Source: Epithemia pelagica (lineage: Eukaryota; Bacillariophyta; Bacillariophyceae; Surirellales; Surirellaceae). Taken from it: DNA of 64,000 bases. The position numbers and the translations under genes were made by a program. The stretch lies in assembly GCA_946965045.2 (NCBI GenBank), contig OX337240.1:1736001-1800000 (forward strand), read 5' to 3'. Under the pieces are notes generated by a model, which saw only the letters and a program-made list of their open reading frames with translations, was not told where the DNA came from and did no database searches. The stretch's first letter is position 1. Each line of letters opens with the position of its first letter. This document shows, piece by piece, positions 22,506 to 34,197 of the stretch.

Positions 22506-25500
22506 ATGACGACACCATCCGTACGACACGATGCAACTCTACCACCACCACCACCACCACCTCCCCCACCATTACCACCAGATGCTCCAGTTACGAGTCA
22601 TTTCTATCATCTTTCGCCGAGTTTGAAACTGGAATTCATCAATGAGGTACCATTGGCTTCGTCGACAACGACGACCACACAATCTACTACGACTACTTCG
22701 ACGATGCAACATGTCATGGATCCACACCAGGGAGTGACGTGTCTGGTGTTGACCAACTTTTCGGGTCGCATGGTCGTTCATCGAACCACCACCACACCAT
22801 CCTTGTGGTCGCCTCCAATACCTGCCGAATCGACCCCAGTCGTCGTCCACAGGGACAAGTGCACGTCTGTTCCAGCAACGAGTGCCCATCCTTCCATGAC
22901 ACTGCAACAACACTCGTCGTCGTCGTTTTACTCCACCAGAAACAAGGACGACGAAAGAGAGGGACGACCATCCAAGGAGGAGAAGGAGAACCACTACTGG
23001 CCGAACCAAGAGGGACAGAAACAAGAAGAAGAACAAAAAGACGGTCATGATTGGGACCACGTACAAGAGGAGGATGAAGAGGCAGCTCTTTCCGATGTCA
23101 CGCCATCGGGCGATACATCCACACTCTCGGAGACTGAGGTGGTGAGAAATTCTCGTGCTCGTGGATATCACAATGACGAACAAATTGCTCTTTTACCAGA
23201 ATCCAGACAACGACGACGACGACGACGACAGGGACAAAAACGACAACGACGACAAGGTTCATCCGTCGTGTCGTCCTCGCAAACACTTGTAAAAACACCC
23301 AAATCGGGGACTCGAACACTGAATCGATTGGGATCGGTCGACAGCACCACAGATGAACCCTTGTTTTCTCCTCGTCTCCCACAACAACCACAACACCCTC
23401 CTGGTCCATGGTTGCCCCAGCCACCACCATCGTCTTCGTCGTCAAAGCTTACTGCTGTCGCCACACCCCGTGTCAGTCCTCCTCCCACCACCAACAACAG
23501 CATTTCTTCATCCATCCGGAATCCCCTGTTGCGTGACCTCAAATCATCGTCGTCTTCTGGTAGAGCAGGAGGGATTATCAAAAAGGTGCTCAATATTAAC
23601 CGTGTCAAACAATCCATCCCGGAAGACATTCGTCTCAAACGACGATCTCTTTTGGCGTATCCTCCTCCAACACAGAGCACTATCTTGGCTCATGTCAATG
23701 TTGCGGCCGTCACCGAGGTGGTGACGAGCACCACTGGTACGAGAAGTAGTAGTAGTGGCAGGCTCCGAAACAACATTCGTCACAATGATCCTCCCACACC
23801 CTTGCACGAACTGTGTGCTCGATCGTATGTCACCTTGGAAGAATTGTGGGACTGCAACAACCGATATCCCCATGCCCTTCGCGTACAAGACTCACGTGGC
23901 CGATATCCCCTTCACATTTTGTCCGAAAATGAAACCCTCCTCGCAACTTCTCCCAATGCGGGGCAACAAACGGCCACTGTCTTTTGCAATCACTTGATGA
24001 ATGAATTTCCCACTGCCATTTTGGTTCCGGATTGCAATGGATATTTGCCATTTTTTAGTATCGTGTCCGATTGGCTGGATTGGGCCCATGATCAACAAAA
24101 ACTGTCCCGAGACGACTATACGGCGCGGTCCGATTTGGACGCCGATAAACCCATGTTTTATCCGGGTGGTTCTAGTTCTGGCCGATTGTGGTTCCCCCGA
24201 GTCGAAATGTGGGAAGAAGTGGAATGGTGCTTTGCCATGTTGTCGACCGAAATGGATGTCCTGGGTCGCAATGCGACACTGCCCACCTATCAACAGGCAC
24301 AACGATCGTCGGTAGACAAGAAGAAGAGAATGTCGATTGATCGGAAAGGAGATGAACGAACAAACTTGGTAGAAAGCTTGATTCATCGTCTTCCACGCCT
24401 CTTGCCAACCGTCTTGTTGGTAGAAGATGATGGTGTCGATTCTCGTCTTCGAGCACTCGAAATGACCATTTTTCGACGAATCCTACTCTGCCCCGAAATG
24501 GTGGGAATGTGGCTGATTGACATGCTCAACTACGGTGGTATTCCAGCCCAACGGGCCGTGGATTTCTTATGGATGGTATCCCATACCACCATTGATGATT
24601 ACACGGGTGGGTTTGGTGCTGCCTTGAGACGCGATTGGACCAATTTTGAAACCTCCCGTCAAACCGTGTTTGATGAAGTCAGTGAGTTGAAAGGAATTGT
24701 CGCAACCTTGGTTACCTTGTCGGCCAAGGAAATGGAACGGGCCTCGTCGACCCCTGTGATTTGGCATTCCATGGGAAACAAATTGAGTCGACCCTTTGTT
24801 CTCGGCTTGGTACTGATTGATTTAGTCTTGCACATTACCCTCATGTTCACCTTTCGCAATACAGCGGGTGTCCAACCTCCGTTGCCAGATCATGGTCAAA
24901 AAGGTACGTGTTCGATGATTCTTGTCTCCATGATACAGTTGAAGTCGCTTCGTCTTCGATTGTCTTGTTGATGATATATGCGTTGCTGTGGTTTTCTTTG
25001 TTCACTACTTTGCAGTCCTCGTCTCGGAGAGTATCATCTATGTTGTGTGTATACATTACTTGATTCGTTCAGTGAGCGAGGCGTGGGCAATGTGGGCAGT
25101 CTCGACACGAGCCTGGAAAGGCTATATTCTGAACATGTGGAACATTTTTGGTTTCAACGCTATTCTGTTGACATTGATCACAACCTTTCTCATTGGACAC
25201 GACGAGAAATCGAGAAATGGATTAGATGCCTTCATAGTGGGATTGCTATGGATCAAAGTGTTGGCCTTCCTCAAAGTGGTAAACAAGGATATGGCAACTT
25301 TCATCATGGCCTTGTCACAAATTCTGTACGACATTCGGTTTTTCTTGCTTGTTCTGGGAGTGTGTGTATTCATGTTTGGAGATATGTTTCACATTGCGCT
25401 TCTCGGTGAAGATCGCGAAATGTACTGCAGCCCTAATCCACTGAGATATGGCGCAACAGCGGACTTTTGCAGTTCGTCGTGGGCCTCGTACCTTCGACTT

Positions 25501-26616
25501 TATGTACGTGAATGATGATTGCTTCAAATGGATATGATCGTTTCGTCACATCCCTTACAAGAACCTTTTTCAATCAGGCTATTCTGTTGGGGGATATCAC
25601 ATTGGAACAACTGACTGCCACATCAGGGACCACGATTCTCTTTGTCATTTTTACCCTGTTTGGAGTCATTATTTTGTTGAATGTATTGATTGCTATCATA
25701 TCAGATTCCTATGAGAAGGCAACCTTACGTGGTCAGGTACTATTTGCAAGGGCCAGGGTCATGTTTGTCGCACAGAACGAGTCACTCGAAAGATTTTTGA
25801 AACCACGTCTTCGCCATCGCCAACAACACCAGCAACAAGAACCAACTCACCCTCTTTCTGCCGAAGAACGATATGTTGCAGCTTGGAATCGAATGAAAAG
25901 AATAGGTCGTTGGTTGGTGTTGACGGCAGTTCTCGGCACAGCGCTGTTTACTGAAGCATGGCTGGTAGCGACATTTGCATCACTGTTGCGATCATACAAG
26001 TCCAAACACTTGATTTATTGTCTCGTTAGTAAGTGTGGCTTTCTTCCATGGGCTTATGATTCGGGTATCGCGACCGATCTTCTCACCTTCATTATCATCT
26101 CATTTTTTAGCTTTTTTCCTTGGCGTAGTGCTGGCATGCTCCTTGTGGGTTGTTGCAACCTATTTATTGGGTGATATCTTTCAATGGTTGCTTCCAAACC
26201 AAACGCAATATCACGACGCGTTCGATGGGGTTGTAGGGCAGTTCAACAATGCATGGGTTCGAACCATCTCCTGTCTCTTGTTTGGTCTGGAACGGGAGGT
26301 GGTTGGATTTGTCCCCTCGTCCGAATCTGCTGATGCCTCATCACCGGACCACGAATGGACAGGCCGTCTCAACTATATGGTCAATGCATTGGACGATGCT
26401 GTGGCAGACGTGAAACAAAATCTCAAATCAGAAATTATGGACCTTAAGTCGGTACGTTTGCTCGTTGTGATTTCCGTGTATACTTGGTGGTTTCCGCCAC
26501 ACTCTATCAATGAAGGAGTGTTGAACTAGCGCGCCGTTTTGCGTCACATCTCTTTCTCACAGCTTGAGGGTATCGTGCTGTGGATATGGTGTTTGGAACC
26601 AATGACAGGTATTTGA
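22506..26616 (+). CDS. Ankyrin-TRP-like ion channel, copy 2
   Basis: Five exons inferred: 22506-24903, 25016-25503, 25578-26028, 26111-26451 and 26563-26616; total 3732 nt, 1243 aa, frame intact. The start is ATG 22506 followed by a polyproline run. Residues ~1-430 are low complexity (Thr, Gln, Arg). Ankyrin-like repeats follow (HELCARSYVTLEELWD, GRYPLHILSENETL). S1 lies in LSRPFVLGLVLIDLVLH and S2 straddles intron 1. S3 is in NMWNIFGFNAILLTLI, S4 in GLLWIKVLAFLKVV, S5 in DIRFFLLVLGVCVFMF, the pore in AILLGDITLEQL, and S6 in GVIILLNVLIAIISDSYEKA. Two more helices (WLVLTAVLGTALFTEAWLV, VVLACSLWVVATYLL) and a charged helical tail end the protein. The TRPV-like GD pore suggests cation, possibly Ca2+, conduction. 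This is the only complete plus-strand copy. The last exon is chosen by splice site strength and is the least certain. Confidence 0.85.
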
Positions 26617-27555
26617 CAAAGACCATGAGGCCATACGTTCTTGATGATCATTTGTTTGCTATCATCAGGAGGAGGCTAGCTTTTTTGATGGAATAACGGA
26701 CTTGGCTCTGTGGTTAAGAGGTACAGTGACCTAATGAGTTCACTCATCGCCATCAAAAACTTTGTACATCCCATGAAACTCGAATCTCTGGGTGTACTCA
26801 ATGTCATTGTTGTATAGTGCTCGTTGTTGTTCCCACCAGAACCAGAGAAGAGATATGGGGACACTAGGATTCCTTGGTTTGCTCGCTTTCTCGCCATGAG
26901 AGAGGAACGGAACGATCGACGAGAGAGCGAGGGCAAACTCTGGAAATCATGTTTGTCTCAACATATGCAGCAAAAGCCACATATTTGCAGTTCTCAAGGG
27001 TGCGTTCATACGACAATGCTGCGATTCTTCCTTCCCCTCCTAGTGACGGCTACAAAAGTCCCTAGCGTGTGACTGGAAGAGAAAGAGAGAGACCGCATAT
27101 ACACATAAAACAGAACGAGAAGGTGGAATGGTCATCAACTCCGTTTCTTTTAGTAGTATACACAACATGGAGCGGCAAAAAAAGCCGCATTCAATTGCGA
27201 GCAAACGTTCCATGTTTTATCTTGCCTTGCGTTGCTCTCGTTCTGGTATGGTGGTGAATGTGAATCGAGGTGGTATTTCAAAATCTTTGACCATCCCATT
27301 CACAACAGGGAATCGGAAGCACTTTGTGCGTTTGTATCTGCAAAGGCATATCAAGTTTGTTTGCATGTCGTCGCGTTGTGCTGCTGCTCTGGTGATTCCA
27401 CGCTTTCGTGATGACTGTATCGCAAATATGTACTGGTGGTGGTGGTTCCTTTTTCTCTTGCTGCTTCTTGTGGCCCTTTCTGTTGTTCCATTGCGTTACT
27501 CAACACAAACCACGGACGCGAGAGTTTCAATGTTCCATCCAGATTTTGAATCCTT
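26617..27555. other. Intergenic, convergent 3' ends
   Basis: About 940 bp between the 3' ends of channel gene 2 and the minus-strand unknown gene. Small ORFs on both strands show no domains or paralogues, and nothing else is recognised. Confidence 0.45.
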
Positions 27556-28917
27556 TTACTTGCTGTTGTGAGGAGGATCTTTGGGTTTCTTGTCCGACGA
27601 TGATGCATCCTCATTCGATTGTTGTTGTTGTTGCGCTTCCCAGAGTTCCAGAGCCTTGTGAGCGACGGCATGAGCTGTTTTGGGAACATGAGCGGCAATC
27701 CGTTGTCCGGTTGATACCGTCCGATGCGCCCAATCTCCTCCATGCTCGTACAGCCATACGGTATTGGATTGCAACTGAGATCCAATTTTAAGTCCAAAGG
27801 CATGGGTTCGTATGCCCCAATGCCAAGCCGCCTGCGACCAACGAGGCCAAACCGACGAGGATTCGGCGGTACCATTGGGGGAAGGTGGAAACAAATTCGA
27901 CAAGGCTGCCGTAAACGGACCAAAGAAGGAACGACGATTGTTGTTGTTGGCGGAGGAGGTAAGGGCATTCTCATTCTGTTCCTTGTTGTCGTTATCGCCC
28001 GTCAATTGTGGTTGAGCATTCCAATCGTTGGTGCCGGTATTCGCTTGGCCGTTGGTTTGGCTGCTTGTGGCAGCACTGCTTTCGAGCAAAAACATAATTT
28101 TTTGTTGCAAGCCTACTTGAACACATGTAACGGATGTATCATTGGCCAAATCGACTTGTCGATGCGATACCAAGGCATGATTGTAGGGTGCCACGGCGAC
28201 AATTCGTGTTTGACCGGTCGGTACATGAGTCAATTGCAAACATTCGACTTCGGTGGAACCATAGGCCTGCCAGGATTCGTACACAATGGCTGTCGAGGAA
28301 GAAGACGAAGAAGGATAGAACAAGTCATCGACAGCATTTGCGTCCACTGCCATGTCGTCGTTGGATGGGGATTTGTCTCCATCCTCTTTTTTGTCCGAAG
28401 CCTGCACTAGTGGTGAACTAGAGTTCTTCTTGTTCTGTTGTTGTTGTTGTTGTTGTTTGGGATTGTGGCGATATACCAAAGCAGGATTGGCTTGCGAATC
28501 TTCCAACAAGGCTTGCACGGCTTCACTATGATGACTGTGATCGTCCACAACACCCGAATGATCGGACGATGCCGAAGGATTGGACGAGGATTCATCCATG
28601 AGCATGGCATCTTCTTGTGTTGCGGTGGCTGTGGCAGCCGAAGTGAATTGATCAATGGCCGCTTGTGGTGATGATGCCAAGGGAAAATCCATCAAATGTT
28701 CCATATTCGATTGCAATCCACGACAGGTTCCGACACTGCCCGGTGTATCGGTCGAAACCGAAAACATTCCTTGACAGGAATAGCGATAGACACTGGGCAA
28801 AAATACCTGCCGAGCTTGCGCCGAAGGACGGAACCGATGATGATCGTTCCACAATGGGTTTCCGTCCTTGTCACCATTGTTGTTGCTGTTATTATTATTG
28901 CCACCGACAACTGTCAT
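27556..28917 (-). CDS. Unknown 453-aa low-complexity protein
   Basis: Open frame from ATG 28917 (MTVVGGNNNN) to the stop at 27556, single exon. The N-terminal half is Asn/Ser/Gln-rich with a polyQ run near residue 163, as is common in diatom nuclear proteins. Residues ~205-285 look more ordered: STAIVYESWQAYGSTEVEC, then VPTGQTRIVAVAPYNHALVSHRQVDLA. The C-terminal third contains a Trp-rich segment (WPRWSQAAWHWGIRTHAFG) and ends with another polyQ run and an acidic/basic tail. There is no signal peptide or membrane helix. I do not recognise the family, and its neighbours give no functional clue. Confidence 0.65.
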   Translation of the reverse strand: MTVVGGNNNNSNNNGDKDGNPLWNDHHRFRPSAQARQVFLPSVYRYSCQGMFSVSTDTPGSVGTCRGLQSNMEHLMDFPLASSPQAAIDQFTSAATATATQEDAMLMDESSSNPSASSDHSGVVDDHSHHSEAVQALLEDSQANPALVYRHNPKQQQQQQQNKKNSSSPLVQASDKKEDGDKSPSNDDMAVDANAVDDLFYPSSSSSSTAIVYESWQAYGSTEVECLQLTHVPTGQTRIVAVAPYNHALVSHRQVDLANDTSVTCVQVGLQQKIMFLLESSAATSSQTNGQANTGTNDWNAQPQLTGDNDNKEQNENALTSSANNNNRRSFFGPFTAALSNLFPPSPNGTAESSSVWPRWSQAAWHWGIRTHAFGLKIGSQLQSNTVWLYEHGGDWAHRTVSTGQRIAAHVPKTAHAVAHKALELWEAQQQQQSNEDASSSDKKPKDPPHNSK

Positions 28918-29568
28918 GATAAAAGAAACTCTCTGTAGTTCTCAGGCACGAAACTGGTCTTTCGTGTGTGTTTGTAGACTTCTGTTTGATTGCAGTAGGT
29001 ACAAGCTTAAGCTTTTGCCAGCCACCGCTTTGGTATCACCTCGTTTCACTCTCGTTCCAAACCTACTCAAGGTAGTTTCGGTTGTTGTTGTTGCCGACGA
29101 GAGTATAGGAACAAAGCAGACCCAGAACAGATGATGGAAACAATCAATCTTGTCGTCTCTCGAGAATGTTTTCGACTTCTCGTTTCTGCTTCAGATGGAC
29201 TGCCTGTTTCTTGTTTCTGGTTTCTGTCACTTTTTTGCGTGCGTTGTTGTTCTCTGTTCGCTCTTCTCCGTGGTAGCTATCTATACTACCCCTCCCCTCA
29301 CTTTTCGTACCGTCTCCTCTAGTTCTTGTGTACTCTAGGGCCTCAACGGCATGGGAGATGGGATTATTCAAAGCCTGTCTACTCCTTTACTAGATACCTA
29401 GATTGTCAATTATCTTCTATTGGAGAACAAGAGCCATCTCTCATTTCCTGTGGGCTAGTATTTGGGTCGAAGCAGAAAAAGAGGTCACCAACCAAATTCA
29501 ATGGTGTCACGAAAGCAGCAATGCTTTGTCTTACCCAGAACCGCTCATCGTTTGCATTGTGGTTCTCT
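28918..29568. other. Intergenic
   Basis: About 650 bp between two minus-strand genes. It should contain the promoter of the 453-aa gene and the 3' region of the transporter gene. No coding signal is supported. Confidence 0.45.
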
Positions 29569-30177
29569 TCATACATGCTTTTTGGTAGTTCCGACCGCAG
29601 CCGCAGCAGTGCCCGTCGTTCGTGATGTTTTGTAGTAATTTCCATATTCCAAACCCAGATAGTAGGCGGGCCACCAGAGTAACAACACTTGGGGAATCCC
29701 GACTGCGGCGGAAAAGAGTGCCGGTGCTGGACACAAGCCGACCAAACTCCATCCCAAACCAAAACAAGTCGATCCAACCATCAAATCGGCATCAATGGTC
29801 CGATTGGTGGGAATGTGAAACTCCTCGTCGGGGAGGACTGCCAACAGGGGCTTGTCCAATTGGGGGACACATCCACACAAACTGGGACGTTGTCGTTGTG
29901 TCGTCGATGCCATGGACAGTCGGCTGCTTCGTCGTCTCTCTGCCGTCGTGGCAGTGTCCACGGTGGCTACCGTTTTGTCGTCTTGATCGTCGTCTTGGTC
30001 GCCGTCTTGGAGTATGTCTTTTTCGTTCAAGAGTGGTTCTGGGATAACGGGAGGAGGACATGCGGGTACGACATTGTATCCTTCAATAAACTGGTAGCTT
30101 ACAAAACTCACCAGGACACCACCGCCCATGACAAACAAGAGGGTAGAATCCCAAGTTCCCTTGGCAATGTTGCTCAT
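29569..30177 (-). CDS. YeeE/YedE-type sulfur transporter, C-terminal half
   Basis: 202 codons from ATG 30177, in the same frame as the upstream half and separated from it only by a TAG and one codon. It begins NIAKGTWDSTLLFVMGGG, the usual start of the second half of YeeE-type transporters, and contains the signature-like GSTCFGLGWSLVGLCPAPALF with a conserved Cys. Residues ~50-90 form a hydrophilic Asp-rich loop. Three or four hydrophobic helices are visible. In bacterial YeeE/YedE proteins such Cys motifs relay thiosulfate-type sulfur compounds across the membrane; the eukaryotic substrate is unproven. Whether this half is translated depends on readthrough of the TAG or independent initiation. 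Confidence 0.75.
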   Translation of the reverse strand: MSNIAKGTWDSTLLFVMGGGVLVSFVSYQFIEGYNVVPACPPPVIPEPLLNEKDILQDGDQDDDQDDKTVATVDTATTAERRRSSRLSMASTTQRQRPSLCGCVPQLDKPLLAVLPDEEFHIPTNRTIDADLMVGSTCFGLGWSLVGLCPAPALFSAAVGIPQVLLLWWPAYYLGLEYGNYYKTSRTTGTAAAAVGTTKKHV

Positions 30178-30180
30178 GTT

Positions 30181-30987
30181 CTAAAAGGCCATGACGGTTG
30201 CCGGATTGTTCATGCCACTCCAAAACAAACAAAGAGCAAAGAGCGAACCAGCCACCATGCCGGGAAGAATCTTACTCCAGCCTTCTCCCACTTGTTGCTG
30301 GCCTTTTGTGGCAATGGTTGTGGCATAGAGCACAAACATGGTCAACAGGGCGGTCGAGAACCGAACGAATTGAGACGTGCAGGGAAAGAGCTCTGTCGAC
30401 CAGAATTGCGGTTCTGGGTCATTCTCAATCGCCATTTCCGTCTTGTTGCTCAATGAGAGACGTTCGAAAAAGGATGGCCGCAAAAAGTCTTGATTGCCCA
30501 AGTCCAGGACGGTTCCAACAATGGCGGTGACCATAAAGGTCATGACCGCCGTGAAAGATCGAGGACTCATACGTCCCAATCCACATATTCCATGTCCTGA
30601 CGTACAACCATTGCCCAGTTTGGTTCCAAATCCCACCCACAATCCACCAATGATATAGGCCAATGCCGGACGACTGTTGGCGGCCGTTTGAATGACAGAG
30701 GCAATGCTTGTTGGTTGACCCTCACCAGGCGCATAAAAGTACTGAATCAATTGAGATACCACAAGAAAGGTCAAGACAAAGACCATTTTCCAGTGTTGAG
30801 CAGGGTTGTTGACATTCTTGGAGAGAGGATGATTCAAGAGGAGAGAATTTACAATACCAGATGATCCCATAATTTCTCCGGAAAACAGCAATAAAATAGC
30901 AGCCGAGAGTCCAATGAGAGTGCCTCCTACGAGACCTTGGCAGTTCATCAGAACTGATTTGGATGCGTCGATGAAGGATTCGGCCAT
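30181..30987 (-). CDS. YeeE/YedE-type sulfur transporter, N-terminal half
   Basis: 268 aa from ATG 30987 (MAESFIDASKSVL) to TAG at 30181-30183. An upstream TTG extends the frame but has no ATG. Hydrophobic helices include LVGGTLIGLSAAILLLFSG and ALAYIIGGLWVGFGTKLG, followed by the family motif GNGCTSGHGICGLGRMSPRS with two Cys and a His. It ends SGMNNPATVMAF, where YeeE-type fusions normally continue straight into the second half. A 50-residue hydrophilic loop with an FxPCTSQFVRF segment separates the helices. The family imports thiosulfate or related sulfur compounds. The stop sits where a Leu is common, so TTG to TAG by one base change is the simplest origin. Confidence 0.8.
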   Translation of the reverse strand: MAESFIDASKSVLMNCQGLVGGTLIGLSAAILLLFSGEIMGSSGIVNSLLLNHPLSKNVNNPAQHWKMVFVLTFLVVSQLIQYFYAPGEGQPTSIASVIQTAANSRPALAYIIGGLWVGFGTKLGNGCTSGHGICGLGRMSPRSFTAVMTFMVTAIVGTVLDLGNQDFLRPSFFERLSLSNKTEMAIENDPEPQFWSTELFPCTSQFVRFSTALLTMFVLYATTIATKGQQQVGEGWSKILPGMVAGSLFALCLFWSGMNNPATVMAF

Positions 30988-31557
30988 TTTGACGATGAGA
31001 AGTAGAAGTTGTTGAGTTGTTGAAAGAATCGTTGTCTTGTGCAATCGTTTGATGTTTGCTGTTAGTTCTTTTTTGTGAGACAATCGCCAAGAGAGCGGTG
31101 ATGATTGAAGATGTCAATCACAAAGAATGGCCTCTTTCTTTGTATCTGGGAACAAATTCGAAGTTTTCGGATAAAAACGTTACCCCGCCTCCTTGACCTG
31201 TACACTTTGTTGTACACTCCAAGCTTCCAAAAGGCTTCTTCGTCCGAGGGTTCTTGACGCAAGCCCCTGCGAGCCAGCATGCACTCGAAAGGAGCATCCT
31301 GCAGAACTGCAACCTGCAACACGAAATCATCACAACCATGGCGCCCACAATGGTTCATCTGCAACGCTGTTGGTTTCCATCTGACGCTCCGAACACTTTT
31401 CATTTGTACTGGTCACAAGCAACAGGACAAACAGTTCTCCGAGGATGTATGAATAATGGACAAAAAGGGTGCTGAACTGTGAACCATCCATGGCTCCATT
31501 GTGTGCTCGCTCCATCCTTCTTGCTGCCAAGCATACGGTAGAATCTCAAAAGGGTTT
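30988..31557. other. Intergenic upstream of the transporter gene
   Basis: About 570 bp holding the presumed promoter of the minus-strand transporter. Open frames here overlap on several strands without domains. The tandemly duplicated unit begins at its right edge. Confidence 0.4.
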
Positions 31558-32880
31558 TCTCCACGAGGACGGACGAAATGAAGTCGGATTGCGTACTGGA
31601 GCTGCACAAACCCCAAAGTTCATGTCATTGATCGAAAGAGAGCACTGGCACCATGACCGAGACAATTGCAATACGGCGCTCGAGTCCGAACGAAACAAGA
31701 GGTTTGACAGGGGCCAATCACAACAAGAGCGATGGACCACGCATCCATCATTCACTCAAAACGTGTAGTGTGGGAGGAGGTCTTGTGAAAGGTTTTGGCA
31801 AACAATATCTTCTTTTGATCGCACCGATCCTCTTTTATGCATGACGGAACGAGGGTAGTTGCGCAGTGTCGATTCGTCCACTGGATTCGGAAACTTTCAC
31901 CTTCCACCAATACCCATGACAAATCACCGCACAAACCATGGAGGCATTGACAGGGATAGGACAACAAGCCTGAACCTGACAAAGTGGCTAAAGAAAAGCG
32001 TACCAAGAGCACAGTCATGAGAGAAAAGAACCGACGCGCGCAAGTCGTTTGCCGAATCTCCAAGCAACCCACATCTCCATATATAGATATATATATCAGG
32101 AAATCATTGGAATATCACTCAACTAATGAAAAACATTCTCAGGAAATGGATAGCGCTTGATTTGGATTTCATCCTTTATATATACCATCATGCAGGTTGC
32201 TTGGAAGAAGGAAGGGACAGACGGCGGCTCCTTGGAACCTTTTTTCTACATTGCGCACTTACCAGCCACACTTGGAATTATTCGTCACGTAGTTATAGGA
32301 GATTCTCTTCTTGCCTGCCATGACGTTCGAGTGGGTTGTTCATTCAGTCGTCTCATCCAGAGACTCGTCTGGGACGTTCCGTCGCAGTATACCATGTGTT
32401 CCTGTTGGATAGTTGTTCAAGCTGATCATCACAAGATAGGTACAACCTTAGCCACAAGAATATCGACTTAAGAACTCAGCAATCAGATGGAGTTGGAGGA
32501 CGGGGATCATTGTCCCACACCAACAACGAACACAACGACCATCACTTGTGTTGGTGCAGCAAAGATCCCTTTCTACGGACGACGGCAGGACGAAAGATCT
32601 GGGGCCAGTTCAGTCACGAATTTCTAGCGAAGCATGCGAAAGTCGAATCTGATGCTTTTGTTTTCTAATAACCTTTCTCAAGGTTTCTTTGTCCCGTATG
32701 CTGGAGATTACATCTCGACTTTCCCGCCCCGGGGCGCACTTGACGCGGAGCAGTGACGTGTTTTCGAAACGAGAGAGATATTGGGAATCGGACCGCGTCA
32801 ACATGGCATAAGTTGCCAATCACAAAGGACAAGTTCACATACAAACAAACAAAAACAGAAAGGCCTTGACTGCGGAGTTT
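31558..32880. repeat. U-spacer, copy 1 (non-coding)
   Basis: Matches 42400-43584 with substitutions and small indels, including a TATATATAGATATATATATC stretch near 32080-32098. It contains, at 32757-32773, the uninterrupted version of the site into which the Harbinger-like element inserted in copy 2. Open frames are not conserved over their full length between copies, so I call no gene here. Confidence 0.8.
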
Positions 32881-32907
32881 GAATTCATCATTCTTATCAT
32901 CATCATC

Positions 32908-34197
32908 ATGAGGAAAGGACTCGGCACCCAACTGCTCGTACTCTCCAGTTTGCTCCTAGACATTCATGCCTTTGTGGGAGTAGGAGTATTCGTGGAGTCC
33001 CCATTCCATCATCACGTGCGACGACAAGAAGAAGGATTCCCAGCCGAACAATCCAGGAATGTTTGGTTGTTGCACATGGTCAAGAAGGCCAAACGAGGAA
33101 AATTGGCCTCCAACGTGGATGCCACCGCCCTGCCCAAAAAGACACGGAAACCGACCGTTCCAAAATCACGAGTCACTGCTTCGTCGTCGTCCGAACCTGT
33201 CTCTCCACTCTTGGCCGAATGGATGGCCAAGTCCAAGACGACGACGACGGTCGAAACGGACCAACCCAACATGGCATCCTCTCCGGCAAGATCATTGTCG
33301 TCCACCCCGACGGCGTCCTCCTCCTCCTCCTCCTCCACACCCACGTACGAATCGTTTGACACGACGACCATGGCCGACGAACCGGACGATTCGCCAAAAC
33401 GTCGCAAATCCAAGAAACAATCGTCCAAAACAACCAAAAAGAAGAGCAATCCACGACAATTGGCGCAACTCGAACGGGACACTCGTGCGGCGGCACTGGT
33501 ATCGGAACTTATCGAATTGGTGGAACCGACCGACACGACGAGCCAGAAACAAAGAACTTTGGATCTGACTGCCATTTTGGAACGGCTCCAAGAACTCGTG
33601 TCATTGCCCTGGCCGACCGAACCAGCCAAGACACTGTTGGCATCGGCGCGGAGTGCGACGAATCCACGACCGGATTATCGCTTGTTGTGGGTCGGAGGCG
33701 ACACTGCTCTGTGTCATGTCGGGACGGGATTGCACAAGGTTCCCCTGGCACGGTTGCAAGAAGTCTTTGTCTCTTTTCCCGGACGCAATCGAATGGAATG
33801 GCTTGAAGTGATTCGTGTCTTGGGACCCTTTCCCAATGTCAAGAATGTCTTGCAGGGATCAACCACGATTGCCAAGGCATCCTCCATTAACAATAACGAC
33901 AATATGGCGTTGGTGGCCGATCAATGGCAAGTGACTTGGGATTCCATGTTGGATGGGACCGGAAAGGAACTCCTGGCCGGTACGGCGGAAAATATACGAC
34001 AGGTGCCCTTGGATGTGTACTTTTGTTCCAAGGATGTGTTGATCTTGGCCGTCCCGGTACAAGACGACGCCACAACAACCTCCAACCACTTGTCCGTACC
34101 AGAGCGCTGGGGTACCAATGGTTCCAATTTGCTGATCCTGGTCAAGGAAGAAGAGTTGGATGTGAAATTGGAAAAGTATCGTGTGGCTGCGGCATAA
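32908..34197 (+). CDS. Putative plastid-targeted protein, copy 1
   Basis: 429 aa from ATG 32908. The N-terminus MRKGLGTQLLVLSSLLLDIHAFVGV is a signal peptide followed by an A-F boundary (HA|F), compatible with the diatom bipartite ASAFAP-type plastid import signal. Residues ~50-190 are Ser/Thr/Lys-rich and disordered. The conserved domain is residues ~245-425: DYRLLWVGGDTALCHVGTG, then VIRVLGPFPNVKNVLQGST, then WQVTWDSMLDGTGKELLAG, ending LLILVKEEELDVKLEKYRV. The layout loosely recalls PAP/fibrillin-like plastid lipid-associated proteins, but I would not name it firmly. Relative to copy 2 it has a shorter region after RRQEE and an alternative linker. It sits head-to-tail with the nuclease-like gene about 670 bp downstream. 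Confidence 0.75.
   Translation: MRKGLGTQLLVLSSLLLDIHAFVGVGVFVESPFHHHVRRQEEGFPAEQSRNVWLLHMVKKAKRGKLASNVDATALPKKTRKPTVPKSRVTASSSSEPVSPLLAEWMAKSKTTTTVETDQPNMASSPARSLSSTPTASSSSSSSTPTYESFDTTTMADEPDDSPKRRKSKKQSSKTTKKKSNPRQLAQLERDTRAAALVSELIELVEPTDTTSQKQRTLDLTAILERLQELVSLPWPTEPAKTLLASARSATNPRPDYRLLWVGGDTALCHVGTGLHKVPLARLQEVFVSFPGRNRMEWLEVIRVLGPFPNVKNVLQGSTTIAKASSINNNDNMALVADQWQVTWDSMLDGTGKELLAGTAENIRQVPLDVYFCSKDVLILAVPVQDDATTTSNHLSVPERWGTNGSNLLILVKEEELDVKLEKYRVAAA

Noticed and set aside
22107-22529. ORFs on both strands upstream of channel copy 2
   Set aside because: Low-complexity GA-rich and CT-rich translations with no counterpart near the other channel genes. More likely promoter and 5' leader.
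32178-32471. Possible small gene in the U-spacer (MQVAWKKEGT...), also at 43020-43447
   Set aside because: Only about the first 48 codons correspond between copies, then a frame change alters the rest. The substitutions show no clear coding bias.
33012-33629. 205-codon minus-strand ORF (and the copy at 55749-56327)
   Set aside because: Antisense shadow of the Ser/Thr/Lys-rich part of the putative plastid protein. It is preserved only because the two units are nearly identical.
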